Source of the DNA: Methanoregula sp.
GTDB taxonomy: Archaea; Halobacteriota; Methanomicrobia; Methanomicrobiales; Methanospirillaceae
Assembly (NCBI GenBank): GCA_028679185.1
Contig: JAJRBZ010000058.1
Coordinates: 28,620-92,619, forward strand
Length of the DNA stretch: 64,000 nucleotides
Direction of reading: 5' to 3'
Shown here: positions 37,098-46,751 of the stretch, in pieces
Layout: each line of letters opens with the position of its first letter
Position numbering within the stretch: the stretch's first letter is position 1
Translations under genes and position numbers: made by a program
Notes under the pieces: model-generated
The model's input: the letters and a program-made list of their open reading frames with translations, nothing else
The model's database searches: none
What the model was told of the DNA's origin: nothing

Positions 37098-38297
37098 TCA
37101 CATTCCAGTAATTCTGTCGTTGTGGCAGGGCGGGGATGCAAAGTCACGGAACGTGCACTGCCACTCGCGAAGGGTGTTCTTCAGCAGGTTACCCGCCTCT
37201 ATAAACCGCTGCACGGGGAGGGTGAATTTTTCTGAGATATGGGAGAGGGCTGAACGGATATCTTCAAATTCCTGCGGTGGTTGCCGCATTGCGCTCCTCA
37301 CGTTCTCCCGCACATTGAATACACCAAGGGGAATATACCCGTGGAGTGCCTCCCGCAGGATAATTGCCCCGGCCTGTCTCTGTTCCTGTGCGAGCGCCTC
37401 CAGCACTGCCATCTTGCAGGAATAGTAACACCCGCCCAGCAGTGAATATTCAGTCTTCTTTCTGGTTCCCTCATGGTCGGAGAAGACCAGTTCCTCATCT
37501 CCCAGGACGTGCAGAAACGCTTCAGACCACTCATACTGCCAGCCGGTTGGCATGAGTATTACGGCGTAGTTGTTGTTTAGGCTGGAGTATTCGTGCACCC
37601 TCCATGTATCAATAACCGCACATTTTTTGACATCATGGAGAAGCTTGTCACCGATCATGGTGTCGCAGGCCGTGATAGACCACCGGGTCGGAACGAGACG
37701 CCGTCCCCTGTCCCTACCCATAGTTCCCACAGAAAATGCTTTCTGGATGCTGGAGAAGGGCACACCTCGTTTATGCAGGTCAACGACAGCATCTGCAGAT
37801 TTCAGGTCGGTATCGTAAAACACTTTCTCAAGATTCCGGTCCCATCTCCCGCTCTCGATCTCAAAGCGCTCAATCGGAGCACTGGGCCCATAAGGGGTGT
37901 GTTCTTCGGAAAATGAAGTTCCGGTTGGGGCACTCTCGAACGCAGCTTCGCTTTCTATGGATGTGGATGATAGGGAGATTTCCTGGAGTTTTCCTACATA
38001 CTTATCATCGAATGCAGCTGCATTGACCATGCGTTTACCCCGTACAAGATTGAGACGGTAACCAATAATCTCCTCCTGCGTCTTGTGTCCCGGGATCCAT
38101 GATTCAGGCATATCCATAATTGCAGTATCACCATGCAAAGGGGCAATCATAGGACCAGCATAAATATCCGGATAATTCCAGCTCCCAATGAACACTGATG
38201 GCGGGGAGCTGCCCTCCAGTTCTTTTCCCACAGCAACCGATTTCATGTGCGTGGTCGCAGTTGTCAGTTGTCTGAGATAAGCACCCTTGCCAATCAT
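37098..38297 (-). CDS. nre: Nre-family DNA repair protein
   Basis: The 399-residue protein fits the archaeal Nre family implicated in DNA repair with PCNA. The landmark [22 protein letters not shown] stands at about residues 29-50, with [21 protein letters not shown] and [26 protein letters not shown] downstream. Usual family members begin with a CxxC zinc finger; none is visible here, and the in-frame codons upstream of ATG 38297 hit a stop after nine codons. Nor is a C-terminal PIP box obvious. It is the first gene of a pair with dinB. Confidence 0.85.
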   Translation of the reverse strand: MIGKGAYLRQLTTATTHMKSVAVGKELEGSSPPSVFIGSWNYPDIYAGPMIAPLHGDTAIMDMPESWIPGHKTQEEIIGYRLNLVRGKRMVNAAAFDDKYVGKLQEISLSSTSIESEAAFESAPTGTSFSEEHTPYGPSAPIERFEIESGRWDRNLEKVFYDTDLKSADAVVDLHKRGVPFSSIQKAFSVGTMGRDRGRRLVPTRWSITACDTMIGDKLLHDVKKCAVIDTWRVHEYSSLNNNYAVILMPTGWQYEWSEAFLHVLGDEELVFSDHEGTRKKTEYSLLGGCYYSCKMAVLEALAQEQRQAGAIILREALHGYIPLGVFNVRENVRSAMRQPPQEFEDIRSALSHISEKFTLPVQRFIEAGNLLKNTLREWQCTFRDFASPPCHNDRITGM

Positions 38298-38467
38298 CGT
38301 TACGTCTGAGAAGTGAGGAGATATTTATTAAGGGGGGAGGTATGCGGGTCGAAAGTGAAAGGCCCCGGTCTTGCAGAACATGGAGCGATACCAACAGCCC
38401 GGTTGCCTGCAAAGGGAAAGTAAACGGCCTTACCGGTGAACAATAGGAAGGGGGAAGAAAACCAGTA

Positions 38468-40312
38468 TTACTGTAGGGGATATCGTTTCATCGGGCAGAC
38501 ATCGGCGCCTTCCATATTACCCCCCGCCCAGGCATACCGCTCATGGATTGTTGGGGGAAGCTCACGTTCCTTGATCGGGACAAAGCCAAAATGGCTATAG
38601 AACCCGGTCAGGTTCTTCAATGAATGCATAAAGAGGGGTTCATGCCCGCATGCTTCAACCAGGCCCCACATTACCGCATGTGCATACCCATGACCGCGGT
38701 GAATGGCAGGTGTATAAACTGCATCAACCTCAAATCCGTCAGGATGCCTCCGGCACCGTGCAATAGAGACTGCTTCTCCATCGAGGAATCCCGCATATAT
38801 CCGGTCTGTCACCGGGTCGCCTTTTGTCTGGTGATAGTCTGTCCAGAGGCTTTCAGCAACCGGAAACTCCGCTGTACAAAGTTCCCTGACGATAGTACCG
38901 GAAGTGTGCCGTGCACCACGAAGACCCGCCGTTGCCTGGCTTACTAAAAGAGAGCGTGCCGGGGCATCCTCTCCAGTTCCCTCTATCCGGTAACCACGAG
39001 ATAGTACATGGATCACGAACCGGGCACCATTCTCTTCCGTTCCAATTTCTGTGATTGTCATTCCCGTTACGCCGAGGATCTCCCGGCAGATGAATAACCC
39101 GATCCCCGCATGCACCCCTGCATCATACCCGAATATGCGCTGTTTCTTATCTGCCGGGATCCCGATACCATCATCTTCGAAAATGAGATCGAGCCCTTCA
39201 GGGATCTCATGATACGTGACGATAAGGTTTCTAATTTTAATCCCATGACTTATCGCATTTTCGGCAATGTGAATGAGGACGTCCTTAAGGAGAGGATCGG
39301 CATAAATCTCGAGTCTTTCCGTCCAGAACCTGACAGAAACGGATCCGGGAGTAAGGGCAGTTATCCCGGATTCAAGTATCTGCTGGACACCGAGCCAGGC
39401 CGGGGGGGAGATCCCGAGGTTTTTATATGACTCAGTAAGGAAGATCTGGTGTGTTATATTTTTTGCAAGCACTCGCATCTGATCAATAAAACCACGTGCA
39501 ACAGTATCGTTGCAGTGTGCATCCGCATTTTTTACCGTTTCGACCATCTGGTCAACCGTACGCTGGATGTGATCTTTTGAGATGCGGGAAAGGAGGTTGA
39601 GTTTATCATTGGCAGCCTTCAATGCTTTCTCGGCATAAACACGGCGGGTAATTTCTACAAACGTGATGATTGTCCTTCCCGGGGGAAGTGATGCTGCTGA
39701 GACAAGAACGGTTTCAAAACTCCCATCCGGTAGTAAAAATACTGTCTCTATCGCGTAGACAGCACCTTCGGTGTTGAGCCGGGAGAACATATCCTGTTCA
39801 GAATCCCTGCTCCAGAACGTGGTGAGTGGCGCCCCAATAAGCTCAGATGCCATCCTGTGAAGGAGCGAGGAGGCTTTGTGATTCACTTCCTCAATGATCC
39901 TCCCTTGTTCTGTATTCCTGACGAGAATGCTTCCTGCCTCAGAATTGTAAAAGAGCCCCTGATACAGATCCTGGCGCTCACGGAGCCTGGAGGAGAGCAT
40001 TGCAATAAGCCCCCCGATAGCGATAATAACGATTGTACGGACCAGTGCTTCAACTAATGTGCTGAATGAGTTCCCTGCAACCAGAATAACCATCAGAAAA
40101 TACGTCCCGCTGATGCATCCTGCAAGGAATAGTCCCCGCTTTGGGTAACGATACGCAGCAATCACTACAGGGATGTAGAGAAGGTGGGGAATTACTACGG
40201 AAATGCCGTTGAGGAGCCCGATAAGATTTGCCACCAGAGCGGTAAAGGCAGATACAAAAATGAGAGCATGCCAGATGAGATCGCGTTTTGACAGATTATA
40301 AGGCAGGTTCAC
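38468..40312 (-). CDS. Sensor histidine-kinase-like protein fused to a GNAT acetyltransferase
   Basis: The 614-residue protein has about four membrane segments (residues 11-105), a PAS-like region (118-225), a kinase helix (235-260), an ATPase lid with N box ENAISHG (351-357), G1 DDGIGI (380-385) and G2 HAGIGLFI (401-408), then from about 465 a GNAT domain with IHRGHGYAHAVMWGL for acetyl-CoA. The helix reads ISKDHIQ where methanogen kinases of this type usually have ITRHDI, so the phospho-acceptor may be H248 or lost. GTG 40312 has AAGGAGAGA upstream. No response regulator is adjacent. Confidence 0.85.
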   Translation of the reverse strand: MNLPYNLSKRDLIWHALIFVSAFTALVANLIGLLNGISVVIPHLLYIPVVIAAYRYPKRGLFLAGCISGTYFLMVILVAGNSFSTLVEALVRTIVIIAIGGLIAMLSSRLRERQDLYQGLFYNSEAGSILVRNTEQGRIIEEVNHKASSLLHRMASELIGAPLTTFWSRDSEQDMFSRLNTEGAVYAIETVFLLPDGSFETVLVSAASLPPGRTIITFVEITRRVYAEKALKAANDKLNLLSRISKDHIQRTVDQMVETVKNADAHCNDTVARGFIDQMRVLAKNITHQIFLTESYKNLGISPPAWLGVQQILESGITALTPGSVSVRFWTERLEIYADPLLKDVLIHIAENAISHGIKIRNLIVTYHEIPEGLDLIFEDDGIGIPADKKQRIFGYDAGVHAGIGLFICREILGVTGMTITEIGTEENGARFVIHVLSRGYRIEGTGEDAPARSLLVSQATAGLRGARHTSGTIVRELCTAEFPVAESLWTDYHQTKGDPVTDRIYAGFLDGEAVSIARCRRHPDGFEVDAVYTPAIHRGHGYAHAVMWGLVEACGHEPLFMHSLKNLTGFYSHFGFVPIKERELPPTIHERYAWAGGNMEGADVCPMKRYPLQ

Positions 40313-40550
40313 GGCAAGATTCTCTCCTTTTTCCTTTAAGAGCCAGTCTGGTTCCAGCCAAAGACCTTCTCATAAACGGAGTTTTAATTTCAGCCATTGA
40401 AGTGTCTCCTGCTGTATGCGGAATGCTGGTGAAGAATGGTTGCCGGGTGAATTTATTATAATTCCTCTCTGTTTTTTCATTCGGGGAGTCTTGCAATTAA
40501 AAGATCAGTAATTCAGATCAGCAATACATATGTTAATCGTCCCGGACACC

Positions 40551-40557
40551 ATTTATA
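40551..40557 (+). promoter_or_regulatory. TATA box for the aIF1A gene
   Basis: The sequence TTTATATA fits the archaeal TATA consensus. A start site about 25 nt downstream would fall at about 40577, right at the first possible codons of the aIF1A frame, implying a leaderless mRNA. Confidence 0.5.
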
Positions 40558-40578
40558 TACCCCTACGGAGTTGTGTGA

Positions 40579-40917
40579 ATTAGGAATAATAACAATGGAA
40601 ATAATGATGGTATTGACCCTAATGCCGTAAATGCAGATGGGACTCCCGTTGTCCGATTGCGGTTACCCAAGAAATGGGCCAATGAACAATTCGCTTTTGC
40701 TGACCTGATGATGGGCGCAAATCATATTCGCGTCCGGTGCTATGATGGGATCACCCGCATGGGCCGGATTAAGGGTAAGATCAAAAAGCGTGTCTGGATT
40801 CGAGAAGGGGATATCCTGATAGTCACCCCCTGGAGTTTCCAGGATGAAAAGTGTGATATCATTTACCGCTATCTTCCCCCTCAGGCAGACTGGTTAAGAA
40901 AAAACCGGTACTTGTAA
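40579..40917 (+). CDS. eif1A: Translation initiation factor aIF1A
   Basis: The frame encodes an OB-fold eIF1A: VRLRLPKKWANEQFAFADLM, then GANHIRVRCYDGITRMGRIKGKIKKRVWIREGDILIVTPWSFQDEKCDIIYRY. The factor helps mRNA scanning and Met-tRNA placement on the 30S subunit. In-frame after a TGA at 40576 come ATT AGG AAT AAT, an Asn/Gly-rich tail (NNNNGNNDGIDPNAVNADGTPVV) typical of aIF1A, and no ATG, GTG or TTG until TTG 40657. I list the ATT start (112 residues). TTG 40657 would leave an 86-residue protein that keeps the OB fold but loses the tail. A frameshift at the start is the other option. Confidence 0.7.
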   Translation: MRNNNNGNNDGIDPNAVNADGTPVVRLRLPKKWANEQFAFADLMMGANHIRVRCYDGITRMGRIKGKIKKRVWIREGDILIVTPWSFQDEKCDIIYRYLPPQADWLRKNRYL

Positions 40918-41113
40918 AAAATCTTTGAGTGTAATTTAGTGCGCGAATTGTATCTTATCAAAAATCTCTTTTATGTTTTTGAAGTTTTATTACGACACTA
41001 TAGTATTTGAATTCGTGATTATTTTTCCTCTAATCCAAAAAATAATCAAAAATACCTGCATTTGTTTCAGACATCTCTTTATCGTGTCTGAAGCGAGAAT
41101 ATGCTCTACACTT

Positions 41114-41275
41114 ATGCAGCACACAAAAAAGAATATCAGGATAATCCGGGACAAGTTGAGCCGGATTGGGATCGGGGAGAAGAAACTGGATGACGAAACA
41201 ATCCTGGAATCGTACAGTATTAATAAATTCGGGCAGTTGTGTGCTGTTCCAAAAGTAATTCCTCCTGTTCTATAA
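41114..41275 (+). CDS. Small hypothetical protein
   Basis: A 53-residue frame from ATG 41114 gives a basic, soluble protein (MQHTKKNIRIIRDKLSRIGIGEKKL) with a short C-terminal GQLCAVPKVIPPVL tail. The upstream in-frame part is hydrophobic and AT-rich and does not look like the same protein. No ribosome-binding site is seen and I recognise no family, so it may not be real. Confidence 0.35.
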   Translation: MQHTKKNIRIIRDKLSRIGIGEKKLDDETILESYSINKFGQLCAVPKVIPPVL

Positions 41276-41290
41276 GGCGGGTATCCTTTT

Positions 41291-41773
41291 TTATTTTCTT
41301 ACAGTGTAACCTGCGTTGATAAGAATCCGGGTTATCTTCTTGTCCCACACCAAATCATCCGGCTCAACCAGGGGATCAATACATTCCTTCCAGAGCCGGG
41401 TCAGGTCAGTATCATCGGAAAAAAATGCACGCTGATACATGATTCTTCCGGCTCTTAATCCTCTTGAATTCACGATGAGAAGACGCCAGCACCCGTAATC
41501 CTTGCAGATCTCCGGGCGTGTCTGGTGGACAGTACAATAGGCTTTCCTGTCCCCCTTATGATACCTCAGGAAGGGACATGCCTCAGGATGATCCGAAAAA
41601 ATACTTTTATCTGAAAAGAGATCATGTTTGTCCGAGTCAATATTGACCTTCGTTTTCTCGCCCGTATATTGGTTATTGACCAGAAACTCAGATTCGCCAC
41701 AGTTTTTTTCTATCGTATGGACCTGCCCCATGTGGTGGCAGCATTCACCGCACTGCTGGCATTCGAATACCAT
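41291..41773 (-). CDS. YkgJ-family Cys-rich metal-binding protein
   Basis: The 160-residue protein has the CxxCxxCC motif in FECQQCGECCHHMGQVH near its start and a second set CPFLRYHKGDRKAYCTVHQTRPEICKDYGCWR. It is a paralogue of the protein at 17696-18406. Cysteine ligands for zinc or an Fe-S cluster are likely; function is unknown. ATG 41773 has a good AGGAAGG ribosome-binding site. It is monocistronic and converges on the small frame at 41114-41275. Confidence 0.85.
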   Translation of the reverse strand: MVFECQQCGECCHHMGQVHTIEKNCGESEFLVNNQYTGEKTKVNIDSDKHDLFSDKSIFSDHPEACPFLRYHKGDRKAYCTVHQTRPEICKDYGCWRLLIVNSRGLRAGRIMYQRAFFSDDTDLTRLWKECIDPLVEPDDLVWDKKITRILINAGYTVRK

Positions 41774-41997
41774 TATTCTAGCCTTCCTGAGCACTGGATA
41801 GCGGGCTCATACTGCGTACCAGCATGGCGCTGTCACGCAGACTGGAGCCCATTCGTACAAATGATAGGAAATACCGTTCTTCAGGCTTTTTTCATTCATA
41901 CCAGCGTTATTGTACATCTATTGGCAATACACCATGTATGATGGGAATATACATCCTGGCAACGGTCCTCAAATAATACCTATATTTATTTCAGGGC

Positions 41998-42981
41998 TTA
42001 TCTGAGAGCTCCTCCAGTCCGGGAAGTAGCTGGCGCAGCGGGTGTTGCTGACTCATCTTTTTCTATCTGCGCAACTTTGTTTTCGGATTTTTTATCCTCA
42101 CGACGTTCAGTTAGCATTTTTGCAAGAGAAACCGTACCGGTCATATCCCCAAGAGTCATCGTATCAAGAACGGTGGAAGGGACAATGACAAGGGTTGCAT
42201 TTTGTTTCAGTCCTTCATAGAGCATGTTCATCGCCCTGAGATGCAGGGCGACTGGATTGTTCTGGTAGGTTTTTGCAGCTTCTTCAAACTTCTGGGCAAC
42301 CTGCCGTTCCGAATCCCCAAGGATTACGCGTGCCTGCCTTTCCCGTTCTGCCTGTGCCTGCATTGACATCGCATCCTGAAGTTCACTGGGGATAAGAACG
42401 TCCCGTATTTCAACGGAACTGACATGAACCCCCCATTCACTTGTTCGTAGATCGATAATCTTCTGCAGTTCCTTATCGAGCTTCTCCCTCCCTTCCAGCA
42501 TATCGGAAAGAAACGATTTGCCAATGACTTCCCTCAGTGCTGTCTGGGATGCCCAGCTGATGGCCGACCGGTAATCTTCAACTTCAAGGGCTGCCTTCCG
42601 GGAGTCGAGTACCTTCCAGAAGAGCACCGCTTCAACGTCGACCGGTACTGTATCCTTAGTGAGGGTTTTTTCGGCCTTGAAAGAAGTGGTAATGATCCGG
42701 TTATCAATCCAATAGGCGATTTTTTCGAAAACCGGTATGATGAAGAATAATCCGGGTCCTTTCAGTTCAGTAAATTTTCCCAACCGTAATACGACAACTC
42801 TCTCCCACTGGTCAGCAATCTTCACCGAAGCTGCAAAGGCTGCTGCAAAGACAATCCAGACAGCCGCGACCACAAGGTACAGTGTCCTGCCATCAACGGC
42901 AAGACCTGCATAGACCAGCCAAAGCACGGGTATGAAGAGAATAACAAAAACGATATAGGGTAAAGGGTGCTGTTGTGCCAT
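41998..42981 (-). CDS. SPFH-domain (stomatin/slipin) membrane protein
   Basis: The 327-residue protein has two N-terminal membrane segments (about 8-50), a SPFH domain (QWERVVVLRLGKFTELKGPGLFFIIPVFEKI, TKDTVPVDVEAVLFWKVLD, and SWASQTALREVIGKSFLSDMLEGREKLDKEL) and a charged C-terminal tail. It is the slipin type of archaea, which forms membrane microdomains and often pairs with an NfeD protease. No nfeD gene is adjacent here. It is monocistronic. Confidence 0.93.
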   Translation of the reverse strand: MAQQHPLPYIVFVILFIPVLWLVYAGLAVDGRTLYLVVAAVWIVFAAAFAASVKIADQWERVVVLRLGKFTELKGPGLFFIIPVFEKIAYWIDNRIITTSFKAEKTLTKDTVPVDVEAVLFWKVLDSRKAALEVEDYRSAISWASQTALREVIGKSFLSDMLEGREKLDKELQKIIDLRTSEWGVHVSSVEIRDVLIPSELQDAMSMQAQAERERQARVILGDSERQVAQKFEEAAKTYQNNPVALHLRAMNMLYEGLKQNATLVIVPSTVLDTMTLGDMTGTVSLAKMLTERREDKKSENKVAQIEKDESATPAAPATSRTGGALR

Positions 42982-43229
42982 AACAATCCATCACGCATTC
43001 TATACAATAAATATATAGTTAGTGCATACCACAATTCAGAAGAACTCAAAAGAGGACGGTGTACATCCCTGATATATGGTTACGATATAAGGTAATTATT
43101 TGCCTTACATGCATCCCGAAGAGGAGGGGCTGCCCTGCTTCCTTAAAATATCCTCATGAATGAGGTGTTTTTCGAGGTTGTCTTCCTCATTCTTCCCAGT
43201 GATGACCCGATAACAGGGTGATAACGATA

Positions 43230-44360
43230 TCACCGGGTGCTTTGCCAGATAGCGAGCCCAAACTCAAGGGCAATTAAGATGATAATCACCCACTCGAGGA
43301 AGTTTGAGTGCTGGATTCGGACTTCATCAGAGAGCATGGAATAGTTTTCCCGTATGACATCGATCTTCCGGGTTACACTCTCGCTCCACTGGTTGCTCCT
43401 GAGGACTTTCAAGGCAGTTGCATACACGCGGGCATAATAAATGTCTTCAGTGACTTTGATAAGGTTGTCCACTTTTTCAATTATTTCGGATATTTCTGCA
43501 TAGGTCTCCATCTGTTTTGCCATGATTGCATGGTACTGGCGACCCCGCCGGAACTGGGATAACCGGTCTGCATGCTCGATATCATCATACATCTTCTCCA
43601 TCTCACGGGTCAGTTCCCGGTCATAGTAGCGTAGTTCAAGCACCTGGACATTGGCAAATTCTATGAGGTCAATCAGGTCAGTCGGGCTTTCCGGGTTACA
43701 GAGGAGAGCTGAATCCCAGGAAAGTATCGCGAGATCATCAGTGGTATAGCTCAGGGAATTCCTGAGGATGTCCTCTCTTATCTGCGGTGCTATGTTGGTC
43801 TTCTCCCCGATTAAAAGGGGAACAGGGTCGACCAAATCATCACGGTGATCTGTCACATAGATGGTATAGTCTTCGTAAAAGTCAGGGTTGATCGCGAAGT
43901 TTTTGATATGGGGTTTGATGATCTCCCCGAGGGTCTTGAGATACTGGACATAGAATTCTGATAATCCTTCCTGGCCGGCAAACAGGAAAGCAATATCCTC
44001 AAGCGTAGAATAATGTGCATCCTTGTTTTCATATATAAAACAGAAACTGATTGCGCCGATATCATATACACGGGCAACCACCGAAAACTCGAATGGCTTC
44101 CCCTCCCGTTCCACCCGTATCGGGTGCATCTGGATCATGAGTGGGGGCTCTTCAATCATTATGGACTTTTGCTTGACCCGTACAAAACTTGTTCTTGCCG
44201 TAAAATAATTCCGGGCGAGGGCTTGTTCAAGCCAGTCAAGATCTATTTCCCTGCCGATATCAAAAATCCGGTAAAACCGGAGCGTAATCAAGGTGCTTTC
44301 CCTCCATGATGAATCGTGTTGGAGCAGCATTGTCGTTGATGACGGATAATTATTTTCCAC
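43230..44360 (-). CDS. RMD1/DUF155-like membrane-anchored protein
   Basis: The 376-residue protein has a long soluble part and one C-terminal membrane segment (LEWVIIILIALEFGLAIW). The preceding helices (REMEKMYDDIEHADRLSQ, TYAEISEIIEKVDNLIKVTEDIYYARVYATALKVL, then SDEVRIQHSNFLEW) resemble the RMD1/RMND1 (DUF155) family. That is my impression of the fold, not a hit. The start may be GTG 44360 or ATG 44330. It is divergent from the ABC exporter at 44428. Confidence 0.6.
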   Translation of the reverse strand: MENNYPSSTTMLLQHDSSWRESTLITLRFYRIFDIGREIDLDWLEQALARNYFTARTSFVRVKQKSIMIEEPPLMIQMHPIRVEREGKPFEFSVVARVYDIGAISFCFIYENKDAHYSTLEDIAFLFAGQEGLSEFYVQYLKTLGEIIKPHIKNFAINPDFYEDYTIYVTDHRDDLVDPVPLLIGEKTNIAPQIREDILRNSLSYTTDDLAILSWDSALLCNPESPTDLIDLIEFANVQVLELRYYDRELTREMEKMYDDIEHADRLSQFRRGRQYHAIMAKQMETYAEISEIIEKVDNLIKVTEDIYYARVYATALKVLRSNQWSESVTRKIDVIRENYSMLSDEVRIQHSNFLEWVIIILIALEFGLAIWQSTR

Positions 44361-44427
44361 CTTTTTTGCAATGCAACCGGAAGCAGAGATTAAGTACTAC
44401 CGCACCGAACCAAGAGATTAGAAATTT

Positions 44428-45504
44428 ATGAACATGCCTGCCGTTCAAGGTAAGCGAACACCCGAAGACGGGGAAAATACCATAAACAGTTGCAGCATTC
44501 TTTCTGACAATACCAGTATTATCAGAATTGACCATCTTACAAAAATCTTTCGCGAGAAGAACCGTACCGTAACTGCCGTTGACGACGTCACATTTGACGT
44601 CAGGCGAGGAGAGATCTTTGGTCTTTTAGGTCCCAACGGTGCGGGAAAGAGTACGCTTATACGGATGCTGACAACACTGCTCCACCCAACCAGCGGTACG
44701 GCATGCGTTGATACGTTTGATATAATCCGCGATCCTGAAAAGATCCGAAGCATAATTGGGGTCTGCCCGCAGAATAGTACACTGGACGTTGAACTTACTG
44801 CATACGACAATCTTGAATTTTACGGAAAACTGGTAAACGTCAGCGATGGCATCCTTGACAAACGGATATGGGAACTTCTCGAGATGACGGAACTGGCAGA
44901 CCGTGCTCACATGAAAGTCCAGACATTCTCCGGGGGTATGAGACGGAAACTTGAAATTGTCCGGGCCTTCATTCATCACCCGCTCATACTGTTTCTCGAT
45001 GAGCCGACCATTGGGCTCGATCCGGAAGCCCGGCACGAGGTCTGGCAGCAGATTTCACAACTGAATAAGGAAAAAACGACCATCATCCTGACCACGCACT
45101 ACATGGATGAGGCGGAAAAACTCTGTGACCGCATCGCCTTTGTGGATAAAGGACGGCTCATTGCCCTGGATATACTGGAAAACCTTAAGCAGTTAATTCC
45201 TGCAGGTGATCTGATCGAAATCGGTTTTGATTCAATCGATGAGAAGATGATTTCGGCCTTAAAAGAGAATACCACTCTCAATTCAGTTGAAGTCAAGGAC
45301 AAGAGGGTCATCATCTCTGCAAGGAATGGTAGCAAACTGTTACCAGAAATTGTAACTCTCTTTGAAAAATTTTCCACTCCCATGACTCACATATCGATAC
45401 GGTCACCTTCACTGGAAGATGTTTTCATTCACCTTACCGGCAAAAAACTGGATAATAATGTACACCATGAAATACAAACTTCAGGCAGGGGCAGGCCATC
45501 ATGA
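44428..45504 (+). CDS. ABC transporter ATP-binding protein (DrrA-like)
   Basis: The 358-residue protein has Walker A GPNGAGKST, a signature FSGGMRRKLEI and Walker B ILFLDEPTIGLDP, followed by a C-terminal domain (about 245-340) of the DrrA/NodI kind. The first 30 residues are an unusual hydrophilic leader. It ends in the ATGA overlap with the permease at 45501, so the pair is coupled. Cargo is unknown; such exporters move drugs, lipids or peptides. Confidence 0.94.
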   Translation: MNMPAVQGKRTPEDGENTINSCSILSDNTSIIRIDHLTKIFREKNRTVTAVDDVTFDVRRGEIFGLLGPNGAGKSTLIRMLTTLLHPTSGTACVDTFDIIRDPEKIRSIIGVCPQNSTLDVELTAYDNLEFYGKLVNVSDGILDKRIWELLEMTELADRAHMKVQTFSGGMRRKLEIVRAFIHHPLILFLDEPTIGLDPEARHEVWQQISQLNKEKTTIILTTHYMDEAEKLCDRIAFVDKGRLIALDILENLKQLIPAGDLIEIGFDSIDEKMISALKENTTLNSVEVKDKRVIISARNGSKLLPEIVTLFEKFSTPMTHISIRSPSLEDVFIHLTGKKLDNNVHHEIQTSGRGRPS

Positions 45505-46589
45505 TACGGGGTGCTGTTGCAATTTTCAAACGCGATTTCAAGAAATTTCTTAGTAACCCGTTTGTGGTCCTCATGACCCTTATGATGCCTGTCATGTACC
45601 TGGTGATTTTTGGCAATGCATTTGGCGGCACCATCAGTCATGTTCCTGTCGGAGTAGTACAGGAAGTACCGCCCAATAGTGATACACCACTTTTTACTGA
45701 CGCAGCAGCAGCTCTCAACCATATCCCCCAGAAAGACTATCCCAAGTTACTGGATGTTACAGTATATGTGGATGAAACTTCAGCTAAACGTGATCTTGCA
45801 AAGGGATTGATATCTGCAGTTATCGTTTTCCCGTCAGAAATATCCAATGATCATGCCGTTCGTCTGTATGTTGACAGTTCGAACTCCATCATTCCTGCTC
45901 TCGTAGAATCAGCAGTGCGTGGTATTCTTGCCACACTCGGGGCACATAATCCTTTAATTATCAATAAAATTTACGGTGATGTCAAATACATACAGTTCTT
46001 CGGCGTTGGCGTTATAATGATGGCAATTTTCACCTCCACTATGTTCGGGGGTGGTATTGCCCTGATACGGGATCGCGAGGCCGGGATCCACGAGGGTTAT
46101 CTTGTTACACCAGTACAGCGCACGAGCATCATCGCCGGGATTATTTCCAGCGGTACCATCCGGGCATTTATTGCGGGATTTACTATCTTCCTGATCGATA
46201 TTTTTATTACCGGCATTACGATTAAGAGTCTGGAAGATTTTCTCTTGGTGCTTCTCGTGATCCTGATTGCATGTGTCGGGGTTACGAGTCTTGTCGTATC
46301 CTTTGCGTCACGCTTCTCTGCCCAGCAGGAATATGCTTCAGTAGTCGCATTTCTTAACCTTATCCTGTTCATGACTTCAGGAGCGTTCTATCCTGTGCTC
46401 GGTATGCCGGAATGGTTGCGCTGGATTACAATCATAAATCCGGAGTATTATGGCGTGGATGCACTCAGGAGTATTATCCTCCGCGGACAAGGACTCGATG
46501 TCATTGGCATGGATCTCATTGCATTATTAATATTTTCAGGGGCAATGTTTATTCTCGGTATCGCCACGTACCGGCGTACACTGGAATGA
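45501..46589 (+). CDS. ABC transporter permease (ABC-2 type, DrrB-like)
   Basis: The 362-residue permease has an N-terminal segment near 20-40, a large ectodomain, then about five membrane segments with the characteristic ABC-2 GREAGIHEGYLVTP-like cytosolic loop (DREAGIHEGYLVTPVQRTSI). It overlaps the ATPase gene by four bases (ATGA), confirming that they make one exporter. A gene for a third component is not evident. Confidence 0.92.
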   Translation: MIRGAVAIFKRDFKKFLSNPFVVLMTLMMPVMYLVIFGNAFGGTISHVPVGVVQEVPPNSDTPLFTDAAAALNHIPQKDYPKLLDVTVYVDETSAKRDLAKGLISAVIVFPSEISNDHAVRLYVDSSNSIIPALVESAVRGILATLGAHNPLIINKIYGDVKYIQFFGVGVIMMAIFTSTMFGGGIALIRDREAGIHEGYLVTPVQRTSIIAGIISSGTIRAFIAGFTIFLIDIFITGITIKSLEDFLLVLLVILIACVGVTSLVVSFASRFSAQQEYASVVAFLNLILFMTSGAFYPVLGMPEWLRWITIINPEYYGVDALRSIILRGQGLDVIGMDLIALLIFSGAMFILGIATYRRTLE

Positions 46590-46751
46590 AAGACTGCCCA
46601 TTCCTGTTTTCGGATTTTTTTTGCATATATCACAATGCCATTTGCACCGAACAACACCGCTCATCCGGTAATTTTCCGTAACAGGGTATGAATTCCGCCT
46701 GCATCCACAAGGTATTTTTATGTCCGATCAGCACCAATTTCGGAAATACCG

